DNA of 57,040 nt from Chloroflexota bacterium (GTDB lineage: Bacteria; Chloroflexota; Anaerolineae; UBA4142). The position numbers were made by a program, and so were the translations under genes. The notes under the pieces are model-generated. The model had not been told where the DNA came from and did not search any database. It worked only from the letters and a program-made list of their open reading frames with translations. This document shows, in pieces, positions 1 through 7,924 of this stretch (position 1 is its first letter; every line of letters begins with the position of its first letter). The stretch is from assembly GCA_016208315.1 (NCBI GenBank), contig JACQYF010000210.1, positions 1 through 57,040 of the forward strand, in the 5' to 3' direction.

Positions 1-2151
1 TATTTTTTCGAGTGCCGCGCGGCCCATGAATTCGCCCTTGTTGACTTGAAGGCAGAAGCCGAGGCCCGCTTCGTAAGGATTGTCCGCGGGCGTGATGTCG
101 GCAGTCCAATAGCGATATGCTTTTTCGAGCCGCAGCGCTTCGAGCGCCTTGTAACCTGCGGGCTGGATGCCGTAGTCTTTGCCCGCGGCCAACAGCGCAT
201 CCCAAACTTGCGTCGCCGCATCGAACGGCATGTACAATTCCCAACCCAATTCGCCGACATACGTGACACGCTGCGCCAAAATTTCTATTCCACCAATCTC
301 CAACGTCTTCGCGGTCATAAACGGAAACGCTTGCTTCGACACGTCGTCGCGTGTCACTGCTTGCAGCACGTTTCGCGCGCTAGGCCCCCAGATGCCGAGA
401 GTGGCCCAATCGGTCGTGACATCGGTCACCTGTACGTCCGGCGTCGTGCGCATCGTGATCCAGCCGAGATCGCGTGAGACGAACGCGCTGCCGGTCGTCA
501 CGCGGAAATAATCCTCGCCCAGGCGCGTGATCGTCAAGTCGCTTTCGATGCCGCCGCGCGCGTTCAGGAATTGCGTATACGTCACGCGGCCCATCGGCTT
601 GTCGAGATTGCTGTCGGCGAGTTTCTGCAGCAACGCCAACGCGCCCGCGCCGCGAACATCTATTTTACCGAAAGAACTCATTTCGAACAAGCCCACGCGC
701 TCGCGCACCGCGCGATGCTCGCGGCCCACTTGCGCGAAGAACACCGGACGATTCCAGCCCCACGCGCGCTGGTCGGCGCCCGCGCGGCGGCCCGCTTTGC
801 CCGGATCGAAATAGTTGACCCGCTCCCAACCGTTCTTTTCGCCAAAGACCGCGCCAAGTTCGTTCAGGCGCGCGTCTACGGGGCTGAGCCGCAGCGGCCG
901 CGCAGATTCATTTTCGTCGTGGGGATAGCGCAAGAAATAATAGTATTTGTACGATTCTTTGGAGCGTTCGGCGGTGAAATGCGGATCGCGATAAATCTCG
1001 CCAAAGCGGCGCACGTTGTACTCGGACGTATCTTGTGATGGCTCGCCCTCGACGATCCATTCCGCCATGATCTGCCCGATCGCGCCGCCGCCGCCAAACC
1101 CGGTGTGCGACAAGCCCGCCGCGACGTAATAGCCGGGAACGCCGGGCACGGGGCCGAGCATGGGACGACTGTCCGGCGTGATCGCTTCGGGGCCGTTAAG
1201 GAGCATCTTGGCTTGCGCCTGCGCGAGAACCGGCACGCGGCGAATCGCGCCTTGCATTATATCATCGAATAGGTCCCAATCGGGCGGGAAAAGCTGCTGA
1301 TTAAAATCCCACGGCGCGCCATCCACAAAATGCGCGACCGGTTTCACCTCAAAGCCGCCGATCAAAAAACCACCTTGTTCCTCGCGGATGTAAACCAAAT
1401 TGGCGGGGTCGCGCAGAACGGGAGTGTCCTTTGGTAATTGGAGATTAGGGATTGGCATGGTGGCGAGGTGCTGGTGGGTGAGCGCGGTCATCGGCAGATT
1501 CGCGCCGACCATCGCGCCGACGCGCGGGGCCCACATCCCCGCGGCGTTGACGACGATCTCGGTCTGAATCGTTCCGTGCTCGGTCACAACTCCCGTCACT
1601 CGATTGCGCGGCCCGCACTCGATGCCGGTCACGCGCGTCTCGGTGTACATTTTCGCGCCGCGTTGTTTCGCGCGCTGCGCGAGTTCGTAGGTCACGCCGC
1701 TCGGATCGAGATAGCCGTCGCCGGGGAGATACATCGCGCCGAAGAGATTCTCGCCGGTCATGTACGGATAAAGGTGGAGCGCTTCTTCCGGCGAAATGAT
1801 TTCGAGATCGAGGCCGATGGCTTTGCCCTGGCTGACTTGGCGTTGCAGGAATTTGAAATGGTCGGGCGTCGAAGCAATCCGCAGACTGCCCACCGTGCGC
1901 CAGCCCACTTGCTCGCCGCCGTCGGCTTGCAAGCGTTTGTACAAGTCCATGCTGTACTTGCGCATTCGCATGAGACTGGGCGAGGTGTGGAACACGGTGA
2001 CGATGCCCGCCGCGTGCCACGTCGCGCCGCTGGTGAGTTGCCCCTTGTCCACGAGAACGATGTCGTTCCAACCGTATTGCGTCAAATGATAGGCGAGACT
2101 GCATCCCGCAATGCCGCCGCCGATGATGACGATGCGTGCTTGATCCTGCAC
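1..2151 (-). CDS. Dimethylglycine/sarcosine dehydrogenase-like flavoprotein with GcvT domain (3' end cut by window)
   Basis: Oxidative N-demethylase of the dimethylglycine/sarcosine dehydrogenase family, which passes the methyl group to tetrahydrofolate. The frame is open from a GTG at 2151 to the window edge (717 codons; family about 800-860). I chose GTG because AGGAG lies 6 nt upstream. The N-terminus shows a Rossmann FAD site (IIGGGIAGCSLAYHL, residues 9-23) and TSGATWHAAG, whose His46 aligns with the histidine that carries covalent FAD in this family. The middle has the RPMLGPVPG and GGGGAIGQIMAEWI motifs. The C-terminal half is aminomethyltransferase-like (SPVDARLNELGAVFGEKNGWER, split here by position about 455; RVTYVGELGWELYMP; NPYEAGLGFCLQVNKGEFMG). 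It is last of a GntR-MttB-flavoprotein unit, which suggests catabolism of a quaternary or tertiary amine such as glycine betaine; the exact substrate cannot be read. The methyltransferase gene upstream is separated by a palindromic repeat. Confidence 0.88.
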   Translation of the reverse strand, partial: MQDQARIVIIGGGIAGCSLAYHLTQYGWNDIVLVDKGQLTSGATWHAAGIVTVFHTSPSLMRMRKYSMDLYKRLQADGGEQVGWRTVGSLRIASTPDHFKFLQRQVSQGKAIGLDLEIISPEEALHLYPYMTGENLFGAMYLPGDGYLDPSGVTYELAQRAKQRGAKMYTETRVTGIECGPRNRVTGVVTEHGTIQTEIVVNAAGMWAPRVGAMVGANLPMTALTHQHLATMPIPNLQLPKDTPVLRDPANLVYIREEQGGFLIGGFEVKPVAHFVDGAPWDFNQQLFPPDWDLFDDIMQGAIRRVPVLAQAQAKMLLNGPEAITPDSRPMLGPVPGVPGYYVAAGLSHTGFGGGGAIGQIMAEWIVEGEPSQDTSEYNVRRFGEIYRDPHFTAERSKESYKYYYFLRYPHDENESARPLRLSPVDARLNELGAVFGEKNGWERVNYFDPGKAGRRAGADQRAWGWNRPVFFAQVGREHRAVRERVGLFEMSSFGKIDVRGAGALALLQKLADSNLDKPMGRVTYTQFLNARGGIESDLTITRLGEDYFRVTTGSAFVSRDLGWITMRTTPDVQVTDVTTDWATLGIWGPSARNVLQAVTRDDVSKQAFPFMTAKTLEIGGIEILAQRVTYVGELGWELYMPFDAATQVWDALLAAGKDYGIQPAGYKALEALRLEKAYRYWTADITPADNPYEAGLGFCLQVNKGEFMGRAALEKI

Positions 2152-2165
2152 TAGAATCTCCTGAA

Positions 2166-2256
2166 AATGAATTATGGGACGCGGACAAACGCGGATGAAC
2201 GCGGAGAAAAAAATGAAAAAATCCGCGTTTGTCCGCGTTCATCCGCGTCCTATTTT
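2166..2256. repeat. Palindromic CGCGGAT-type intergenic repeat, copy 1
   Basis: An imperfect inverted repeat of 29-nt arms (2177-2205 and 2222-2250) built from units such as ACGCGGATGAACGCGGA and its complement, separated by an A-rich loop. It fills the gap between the methyltransferase and flavoprotein genes. The TAG stop of the methyltransferase gene (2250-2252) lies inside the repeat edge. Related copies lie at 22990-23099 (inside nosDF) and 34926-35013. Confidence 0.9.
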
Positions 2257-3734
2257 GTACCCGCCATGGCAGGGTGTGCGTCTCTCCATGCAACAGGAGC
2301 GACGCAATCGCCGTTGGGCAAATCGGGGAAGGCGGCGCGGATGCGCGCGTCCACGTCCGGCGAGACGAGCGACGGATGATCCGCGGTCAAGATCTCGCGC
2401 ACGCGTTGCATCGCGCGGGCCTGCGAGTCGAGTGCGCCGAGTTTTTGCCAGCGATTGCGCGGGTCGCGGTCGGCGATTTCGGGCAGGAGCATGGTGTGCT
2501 TCATCAGCTCGTAGGTGCGCGGCTTGTCAATGAACATTCCGCCCGGGCCGGTGTCCTTGATGTCGTCCATCGCGAAATTCTCTTCGTCGAATTCAAAACC
2601 GCGCTTGATCCGCTTGAGCATCCGCGCGATCTCGTCGTCAATCACCGCCTTGGCGAAATCGAAACACATCAGCGCGTCGAGCAGGCCGCCCATGTTGAAC
2701 ATGTCCGCGCCCGCGAGCAGCGCGGCCGTATTCGACATGCCGCTCTCGTAGCCCGATTGCGCGTCGTTCACTTTCGAGTTGGTCAAGCCGAGATAGCCGC
2801 CGCTGGGCACGTTGTAGAAATGCGCCATCTGTGTCATCGCCATCGAGAGCATCCCGCACTCGATCGCGCCGGGCGAATAGCTGCCGCGGCGCATGTCGGC
2901 GATGGTCGGCAAGTAAGCGTAAATCAGCGGCGTGCCGGGCCGGATCATTTGCATCAGCACCGACCAGGCGAGAAATTCGGCGTTGCCTTGCGTCAGCGTG
3001 CCCAACAGCGTCAGCGGCGACGACATACCGCCGTTCGGCACGACGGTTCCGAATGAAGGCCAGCCGTGTTCCGTGAAATAGATCAGCATCTCGGTCGAAT
3101 CGAAATCGAAAGTGAGGGGCGAGACGACGGGGCAGTAGTGGTGCGTGATAAACGGTCGCGCGCGGTACGCCGCCTCACTGCCCGCGACGAGCGCGCCGAG
3201 TTCGAGAATTTGCTCCGCGTCCTGCTGGTTGGTCGCGCTGCAACGAATCGGCTTGACGCAGTTCTTGATCGTCGGATAGAGACGCGTGACGGTAAAGCGG
3301 TCGAGCGGCGCGTCTTCCGCGAGAGTCGAGATCGAAAAAACGTCATAGCCGGGCAGTTCGTTGATGAGGCGCGCGATGCGCGCAATGTCGTCCGAAAACG
3401 CGCGGCGCTCCTGCCCGGTCACGGGGTCGAGCATATTCGGCGCGGAAGAACCCGTCACGATCACCGGGCTGTCGTCGGGCAACGTCGTGTCATAGTGCGG
3501 ATCGCGCGCGACAAAAGTAAATTTGGGCGGATACGCCTGGCGGTATTCTTGTACAATTGCGCGCGGGAACTTGACGATTTCGGTTTCCGCATCCACGTGG
3601 CAGCCGTGCGCGGCGAGATATTTCTTCGCCTTCTCGTTACGCACGAGCAAGCCGACGTCTTCCAGGATTTCGAGAGACGCGTCATGCACGCGTTCGATTT
3701 GCGGTTGGGTGAGGAGGGTTGCGAATGAACTCAT
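2250..3734 (-). CDS. MttB-superfamily (trimethylamine/betaine-type) methyltransferase, non-pyrrolysine
   Basis: 494-residue member of the MttB superfamily, TIM-barrel enzymes that move a methyl group from a quaternary or tertiary amine to a corrinoid protein. Diagnostic stretches are LTQPQIERVHDASLEILEDV near the N-terminus, IRCSATNQQDAEQILEL, PLTFDFDSTEMLIYFTEHG, GGMSSPLTLLGTLTQGNAEF and LLAGADMFNMGGLLDAL. The frame is uninterrupted, with no internal TAG, so it belongs with the pyrrolysine-free members (the group that includes glycine betaine methyltransferase MtgB), not true trimethylamine methyltransferase. An ATG at 3734 with AGAGAGG 6-7 nt upstream is preferred. A GTG at 3758 that overlaps the GntR stop (GTGA) would add 8 residues and is possible. 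No corrinoid protein gene is in the window, so the partner is unknown. Confidence 0.9.
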   Translation of the reverse strand: MSSFATLLTQPQIERVHDASLEILEDVGLLVRNEKAKKYLAAHGCHVDAETEIVKFPRAIVQEYRQAYPPKFTFVARDPHYDTTLPDDSPVIVTGSSAPNMLDPVTGQERRAFSDDIARIARLINELPGYDVFSISTLAEDAPLDRFTVTRLYPTIKNCVKPIRCSATNQQDAEQILELGALVAGSEAAYRARPFITHHYCPVVSPLTFDFDSTEMLIYFTEHGWPSFGTVVPNGGMSSPLTLLGTLTQGNAEFLAWSVLMQMIRPGTPLIYAYLPTIADMRRGSYSPGAIECGMLSMAMTQMAHFYNVPSGGYLGLTNSKVNDAQSGYESGMSNTAALLAGADMFNMGGLLDALMCFDFAKAVIDDEIARMLKRIKRGFEFDEENFAMDDIKDTGPGGMFIDKPRTYELMKHTMLLPEIADRDPRNRWQKLGALDSQARAMQRVREILTADHPSLVSPDVDARIRAAFPDLPNGDCVAPVAWRDAHPAMAGTK

Positions 3735-3754
3735 CGAGTACCTCTCTGCGAGAC

Positions 3755-4519
3755 TCACAATTCCAAAGAAGCGATCTCCGTGACGAACCGAAAGCGGTCG
3801 CCGCGGTACAAGTCTTGGCCGTGCTCGACCGGTTGGTTGTTGGTGTCGAAAGAGATGCGGCGTTCCAACATCAGCGGCGCGCCCGGTTGAATCATCAGCA
3901 ATTCGGCTTCGTAGGTGGTGGCGACTACCGGCTCCAAACTTTGGCGCGCTTGGCTGACCGCTACGCCATATTCCTTTTCAAAAACCTCGTACATCGAGCG
4001 ATTTGCCAGATCGTGCTTGTCGAGGTCGGGGAAGCGCTGGACGGGAATCGTATAACGTTCGAGCAGCACCGGCTCTTCGTTGATCAAGCGCAGGCGATGA
4101 ATTTCGTAGACGGGCGCGGAGACGGGCAGTTTGAGAAGGGCCGCGAGATACGCTTCAACCGGTCGCTGCGAAAAAGTGACCACGCGCCCGCCGGGCTTGT
4201 AGCCGCGCCGCTCCATGCCGCGCGTGAACGAAAATAATCGCCCGGCCTGCCGCTCGATTTTGGGTTCCGCGACATACGTGCCATCGCCCTGGCGGCGAAC
4301 CAGCAGCCCTTGAGTCTCGAGCACGTGAAGTGCTTGGCGCAGCGTCATTCGATTCACGCCCAGCATCTCGCTCAGCTCGCGTTCGGGGGGCAGACGCGAG
4401 CCGGGCGCGAGTTTGCCGGATTCGATCTGATTGAGCAAGCTCGCGGCGATCTGGTTGTACAGCGGCGCGGCGGCAGTCATGCGTTTGACCGGCGGCTGGA
4501 TGACGATTTTGTTTTCCAT
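3755..4519 (-). CDS. GntR/HutC-family transcriptional regulator
   Basis: 254-residue repressor. The N-terminal winged helix-turn-helix spans about residues 20-90 (PLYNQIAASLLNQIESGKL, LPPERELSEMLGVNRMTLRQ, GTYVAEPK). A UTRA-type effector domain follows (SFTRGMERRGYKPGGRV, YEIHRLRLINEEPVLLERY, GAPLMLERRISFDTNNQPVE, ending DLYRGDRFRFVTEI). The start ATG at 4519 matches the family N-terminus; a longer frame upstream has no homology. It is first of the operon with the methyltransferase and the flavoprotein. A palindrome of the kind bound by HutC-type regulators lies between its promoter and its start codon, so autoregulation and control of the amine genes is likely. No Shine-Dalgarno is visible before the ATG. 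The ligand is unknown; a methylated amine or its product would fit the neighbours. Confidence 0.92.
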   Translation of the reverse strand: MENKIVIQPPVKRMTAAAPLYNQIAASLLNQIESGKLAPGSRLPPERELSEMLGVNRMTLRQALHVLETQGLLVRRQGDGTYVAEPKIERQAGRLFSFTRGMERRGYKPGGRVVTFSQRPVEAYLAALLKLPVSAPVYEIHRLRLINEEPVLLERYTIPVQRFPDLDKHDLANRSMYEVFEKEYGVAVSQARQSLEPVVATTYEAELLMIQPGAPLMLERRISFDTNNQPVEHGQDLYRGDRFRFVTEIASLEL

Positions 4520-4527
4520 TGGTTTAA

Positions 4528-4539
4528 TGGTATATACCA
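4528..4539. promoter_or_regulatory. Predicted operator for the GntR/HutC regulator
   Basis: A perfect 12-bp palindrome, TGGTATATACCA, 8 bp upstream of the regulator's start codon. HutC-family regulators such as NagR/DasR bind similar TGGTnnAnACCA-type palindromes. It sits at about +4 to +15 relative to the predicted transcription start, an ideal place for repression. Confidence 0.7.
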
Positions 4540-4549
4540 ATTGGCGGGG

Positions 4550-4578
4550 AAGATACCACCTCTCAAGGCGAATGTCAA
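4550..4578 (-). promoter_or_regulatory. Sigma70-type promoter of the GntR-methyltransferase-flavoprotein operon
   Basis: TTGACA (4573-4578) and TATCTT (4550-4555), 17 bp apart on the minus strand. The predicted start is near 4543, leaving a leader of about 24 nt that contains the operator. Confidence 0.72.
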
Positions 4579-4608
4579 GCAGGGGCTGTGGGTGTGGGAG
4601 TATGGGAG

Positions 4609-5532
4609 TCAGATGGACTGGATCTGGATGGTTTTCGCCAGCCGCTTGATCTGCGCGAGGGGGAACGCGCGGGGGCCGACGACAGTGCATTTGAGGGACG
4701 CGGCGGCAATCGCGAATCTAACCGAATCTTCCAGGTTCCAATAACGAAGGTGGCCGTAGATAATGCCCGCCGAAAAAGTCGCGCCCGCGCCGCAGCCGTC
4801 AACCACCTCGACCGACGGAGCATGCGCGCGAATCATCTCCCCGCGACGCGCGGCGATGCAGCCGCCGCCGGCCAGCGTGACGAGCGCGGTCTCGACTCTC
4901 GCGGCGAGCAGCTTGCGCGCGACTCGCTCGGGATCGCCCTCGCGCTGCGCGGCGTCGGTGACGGCTTGGCAAATGGTGGCGCGCGCGGCGATGTTCGCCA
5001 AGACGTCAGCGTCTTGATGGCCGTGTTCGAGGTTCAGAAAAATCGGGATGCCAAGTCGCGCCGCGCGTTCCATCGGACGCAGAATGCGCGGGCCGTCGTA
5101 CCAATCAACGTAGAGCAATTTTGCGCCGCGCAAAAGCGAAAGAGACGCGGTGTTCAACGTGTCCAGGACTCGGCTCTCGCGTTGCCAAAAATACGTCCGA
5201 TGCCCCGAGCGGTCGGAGATGTTGACCTCGAAAGGGGTGCTGATCGAATTGGACAGGCGGACTTGACCATGCACGCCGAGCCGTTTCAATTCGCGCACCG
5301 CGTGCTTGCCGCGCGCATCGTTGCCGAGCGCGGCGCCGATCAACCCGCTCTTCACTTTCCAGCCGCGCAGCAGACACGCGACAATCGCCGCGTCGTCCGA
5401 TAGAAATTCCGCGGCGCGTTGGATGTGCGCGCCGGTGTTGTGTTCCGGGAAGCGATCCACAACCAGGACGAGCGCGGGAATCAGCATCCCAAAGCAAACG
5501 ACATCGGCAGTGTTTTGCATCGTGACGACCAT
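4609..5532 (-). CDS. PfkB-family carbohydrate kinase-like protein lacking the catalytic Asp
   Basis: 307 residues, normal length for the ribokinase/PfkB family of sugar and nucleoside kinases. The fold is recognisable from VVCFGMLIPALVLVVDRFP at the N-terminus, KVKSGLIGAALGNDARGKHA, PFEVNISDRSG and LVTLAGGGCIAARRGE. In the second PfkB signature the expected GAGD reads GAGATF: the codon at 4780-4782 is GCG, so residue 251 is Ala instead of the general-base Asp. The protein may therefore be catalytically dead or have an altered role. It is divergent from the transporter gene with only 19 bp between start codons. The ATG at 5532 is used; an ATG at 5520 is equally possible because neither has a clear ribosome-binding site. 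Confidence 0.8.
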   Translation of the reverse strand: MVVTMQNTADVVCFGMLIPALVLVVDRFPEHNTGAHIQRAAEFLSDDAAIVACLLRGWKVKSGLIGAALGNDARGKHAVRELKRLGVHGQVRLSNSISTPFEVNISDRSGHRTYFWQRESRVLDTLNTASLSLLRGAKLLYVDWYDGPRILRPMERAARLGIPIFLNLEHGHQDADVLANIAARATICQAVTDAAQREGDPERVARKLLAARVETALVTLAGGGCIAARRGEMIRAHAPSVEVVDGCGAGATFSAGIIYGHLRYWNLEDSVRFAIAAASLKCTVVGPRAFPLAQIKRLAKTIQIQSI

Positions 5533-5542
5533 GCGATATAAT
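5515..5542 (+). promoter_or_regulatory. Promoter of the EamA transporter gene
   Basis: TTGCAT (5515-5520) and a perfect TATAAT (5537-5542) separated by 16 bp. Transcription would begin about 3 nt before the ATG at 5552, so the message may be leaderless. Confidence 0.55.
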
Positions 5543-5551
5543 CACAGACCT

Positions 5552-6439
5552 ATGCTGACCAACAAACCCTCGCGGCTTGTCGCCATCGCCGAAGCGCTGC
5601 TCGCGAACCTGATCTGGGCTTCGAGTTTTGTCTTGGTCAAAATCGGCTTGAACGATGTCGGTCCGCTGATGCTGGGCGGGCTGCGTTACTTTACGGCGTT
5701 CGTCTTGCTGTTGCCGCTCATGCTTCCCAATGTCGCCGTTTACCGGGCGTTGTCGCGGCGTCTGTGGGTTCGCTTGATTTTGCTGGGCATTGCCGCCTAC
5801 ACGGTCGGGAACGGCGCGCTCTTTTGGGGCTTGCAGTATGTCAGCGCGACGACCGGCTCGTTCGAAATGAGTCTCACGCCGTTGCTCGTGCTCTTCGTCG
5901 GCATTTTTTGGCTGAAGGAAATTCCCTCGCGCGAGCAATTTGTGGGCATCGCGATTGTGGTCGTCGGCAGCGCGCTCTTCTTTTCGACCGGGTTGAGTGT
6001 TGACGAGCCGTTGGGATTGAGCATTGTCGCCATCGGCATATTGGGCATCGCGCTCTCCGGTATTCTGGGACGCGAGGTTGCCAGGGATCGTCGGGTGGAC
6101 ACGCTGTTTCTGACCGCGATCCCGTTGGCGTTTGGCGGCGGGCTGGTTTTCCTGTTCGGGCTGCTGTTTGAAAACGCGCCGCGCTTGACGCTCACCGCGG
6201 TGTTTGTCATCGTCTGGCTCGCCGTCGTCAATACCGCGCTGGCATACATGCTCTACAACCACTCGCTGCAGGCGCTCACCGCGCTCGAAGTTAACATCAT
6301 GATGAACATCACCCCGTTGGCGACCGCGGCCCTGGCGTGGATACTATTGGGGGAGCGGCTCGACGCAATTCAAATCGTCGGCATGGTCATCGTGATTATC
6401 GGCGTGGGGCTGGTGCAATGGCGCGGTCGCAGGAAATAG
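5552..6439 (+). CDS. EamA/DMT-superfamily metabolite transporter
   Basis: 295-residue inner-membrane permease with about ten hydrophobic segments in two repeated EamA units. The first unit starts at AIAEALLANLIWASSFVLVK; the second contains LGIALSGILGREVA and ends with ALEVNIMMNITPLATAALAW and LGERLDAIQIVGMVIVIIGV, the classic end of the family. It probably exports or imports small metabolites, but the substrate cannot be inferred. The ATG at 5552 gives the usual length; an upstream in-frame ATG at 5531 overlaps the promoter and is unlikely. It is divergent from the PfkB-like gene. Confidence 0.9.
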   Translation: MLTNKPSRLVAIAEALLANLIWASSFVLVKIGLNDVGPLMLGGLRYFTAFVLLLPLMLPNVAVYRALSRRLWVRLILLGIAAYTVGNGALFWGLQYVSATTGSFEMSLTPLLVLFVGIFWLKEIPSREQFVGIAIVVVGSALFFSTGLSVDEPLGLSIVAIGILGIALSGILGREVARDRRVDTLFLTAIPLAFGGGLVFLFGLLFENAPRLTLTAVFVIVWLAVVNTALAYMLYNHSLQALTALEVNIMMNITPLATAALAWILLGERLDAIQIVGMVIVIIGVGLVQWRGRRK

Positions 6440-6452
6440 CCGCGCGCCGATT

Positions 6453-6869
6453 TCATTTTCGAATGCGCGGCAAGCCGGCGTTCTCCCACGCGACCATGCC
6501 CCCATCCAAATGCGAGAGATTGGTATACCCGAGTTTGACGAGCGTCTCCGAGGCCGTTCGGCTCATGCTGCCCGAGCGGCAGTACAAAACGATTTTCGCG
6601 TTCTTGTCGGCAGGGAACTGCGCCAGGTTCTGCTCGACCTGATCGAAGGGAATGAACGCGTCCGTTTGGGCAATTTCCCCTTCGTACGGTATGTGGACGT
6701 TGACGAACAAGAAATCTTTGGTCGCGAGCATTTGGTTTAATTGCGCGGGCGTGAGATTCTTATAGCCGCTCGGCGCGTTGCCGCTTGTCGTCGCCGCGGG
6801 CGCGTTCGCGCAGGCGGCGAGCGCGGCGGATGCCAACAGCAGTATCAGCATCGAAATTGTGATTCGCAT
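6453..6869 (-). CDS. Rhodanese-domain lipoprotein
   Basis: 138-residue secreted single-domain rhodanese. A lipoprotein signal (MRITISMLILLLASAALAAC, lipobox LAAC at residues 17-20) is followed by a low-complexity linker and a rhodanese fold from LTPAQLNQML onward. The active-site loop is CRSGSMS with the catalytic Cys, and the C-terminal LDGGMVAWENAGLP motif is complete. It probably moves sulfane sulfur outside the cytoplasmic membrane. The start at 6869 has GGAG 7 nt upstream, preferable to the in-frame ATG at 6881. It is convergent with the transporter gene (14 bp apart) and divergent from the epimerase gene. Confidence 0.9.
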   Translation of the reverse strand: MRITISMLILLLASAALAACANAPAATTSGNAPSGYKNLTPAQLNQMLATKDFLFVNVHIPYEGEIAQTDAFIPFDQVEQNLAQFPADKNAKIVLYCRSGSMSRTASETLVKLGYTNLSHLDGGMVAWENAGLPRIRK

Positions 6870-6905
6870 TGAATTCTCCATTACGGGCATTTCTGATTTC
6901 GCGCG

Positions 6906-6934
6906 AGTATATGATAGGACTGAGTTTCCGTCAA
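6906..6934 (-). promoter_or_regulatory. Promoter of the rhodanese gene
   Basis: TTGACG (6929-6934) and TATACT (6906-6911), 17 bp apart on the minus strand, giving a leader of about 30 nt. Confidence 0.68.
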
Positions 6935-6955
6935 TTGCGGTTGGCACTAGCGCCC

Positions 6956-6984
6956 TTGACAAGCGCAAGCCAGATGGATATACA
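6956..6984 (+). promoter_or_regulatory. Promoter of the epimerase-methyltransferase unit
   Basis: Consensus TTGACA (6956-6961) and TATACA (6979-6984), 17 bp apart. The start is predicted close to the GGAGG ribosome-binding site at 6992, so the leader is only about 12 nt. Confidence 0.68.
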
Positions 6985-7002
6985 AAAGGTGCGGAGGTGC
7001 TC

Positions 7003-7923
7003 ATGAAACGAGTCATCATTACCGGCGGCACCGGTTTGATCGGCGGCGCATTGGCGAGCGAGCTGGCGCGCAGCGGGTATGAGGTCATCCTGCTCAGTCG
7101 CAATCCGAACAAGGCGCGCGATTTGGGCCCGGGCATTCGCGTCGAGCGCTGGGACGCGCGGACCGCTGAGGGTTGGGGCGCGCTCGCGGATGGGGCGACG
7201 GCGATTGTAAATCTCGCGGGCGAGAGCATTGGCATTCCGCCGCTGCCGTGGACCGCCGCGCGCAAGCAGCGGATTCGGCAAACCCGCTTGGACGCCGGGC
7301 AGGCGGTTGTGGAGGCGGTGAAGCAAGCGAGGGAAAAGCCACGCGTCGTCGTGCAGGCGTCGGGAGTCGGTTACTATGGCTTGCACGGCGACGAGGTGAT
7401 TACGGAAGAGAAGGCCGCGGGAAAAGATTTCTTGGCTGCGGTGGCTGTGGATTGGGAAGCTTCGACGGCGCGGGTCCAAGCCATGGGCGTCCGCCACGCG
7501 ATCATTCGCACGGGACTGTTGTTCAGCCGCCAGGGTGGAGTCCTTCAATACCTGGCCTTGCCGTTTCGTTTCTTCGCCGGCGGACCGCTCGGCAGCGGCA
7601 AACAGTGGCAACCCTGGATTCACATGGCGGACGAGATCGGCGCGATCTGTTTTCTGATCGAAAACGAAAAGGCGCGCGGCCCATTCAACCTCGCGGCGCC
7701 GAATGCGGTGACGAACGGCGCATTGGCGCGCGTGCTGGGGCGCGTGCTTCGTCGCCCGGCGTTTTTTCCGACGCCCGCGTTTGCTATGAAACTGGTTTTG
7801 GGCGAGTTGGCGGAATTGCTCTTGCTCGGCGGTCAACGCGCCGTGCCGCACAAGCTGACGCAGCTTGGCTACCAGTTCAATTTCGCCGACCTCGAAGCGG
7901 CTTTGCGCGATCTGCTGACGTGA
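7003..7923 (+). CDS. TIGR01777/YfcH-type NAD-dependent epimerase
   Basis: 306-residue atypical short-chain dehydrogenase/epimerase of the SDR39U1 group. It shows ITGGTGLIGGALASEL (nucleotide-binding loop, residues 5-20), AIVNLAGESIG, VVQASGVGYYG with the family's Y residues, and WQPWIHMADEIGAI. The C-terminal DUF1731-like segment (PFNLAAPNAVTNGALARVLG to LTQLGYQFNFADLEAALRDLL) is complete. ATG at 7003 is preceded by GGAGG at 5 nt. It is followed 1 nt later by the methyltransferase start, so the two are probably cotranscribed. The physiological substrate of this family is unknown. Confidence 0.92.
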   Translation: MKRVIITGGTGLIGGALASELARSGYEVILLSRNPNKARDLGPGIRVERWDARTAEGWGALADGATAIVNLAGESIGIPPLPWTAARKQRIRQTRLDAGQAVVEAVKQAREKPRVVVQASGVGYYGLHGDEVITEEKAAGKDFLAAVAVDWEASTARVQAMGVRHAIIRTGLLFSRQGGVLQYLALPFRFFAGGPLGSGKQWQPWIHMADEIGAICFLIENEKARGPFNLAAPNAVTNGALARVLGRVLRRPAFFPTPAFAMKLVLGELAELLLLGGQRAVPHKLTQLGYQFNFADLEAALRDLLT

Positions 7924-7924
7924 T

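Noticed and set aside
1445..2293. A 282-codon minus-strand frame
   Set aside because: It is out of frame with the dimethylglycine dehydrogenase-like gene, which has FAD and folate-domain motifs throughout.
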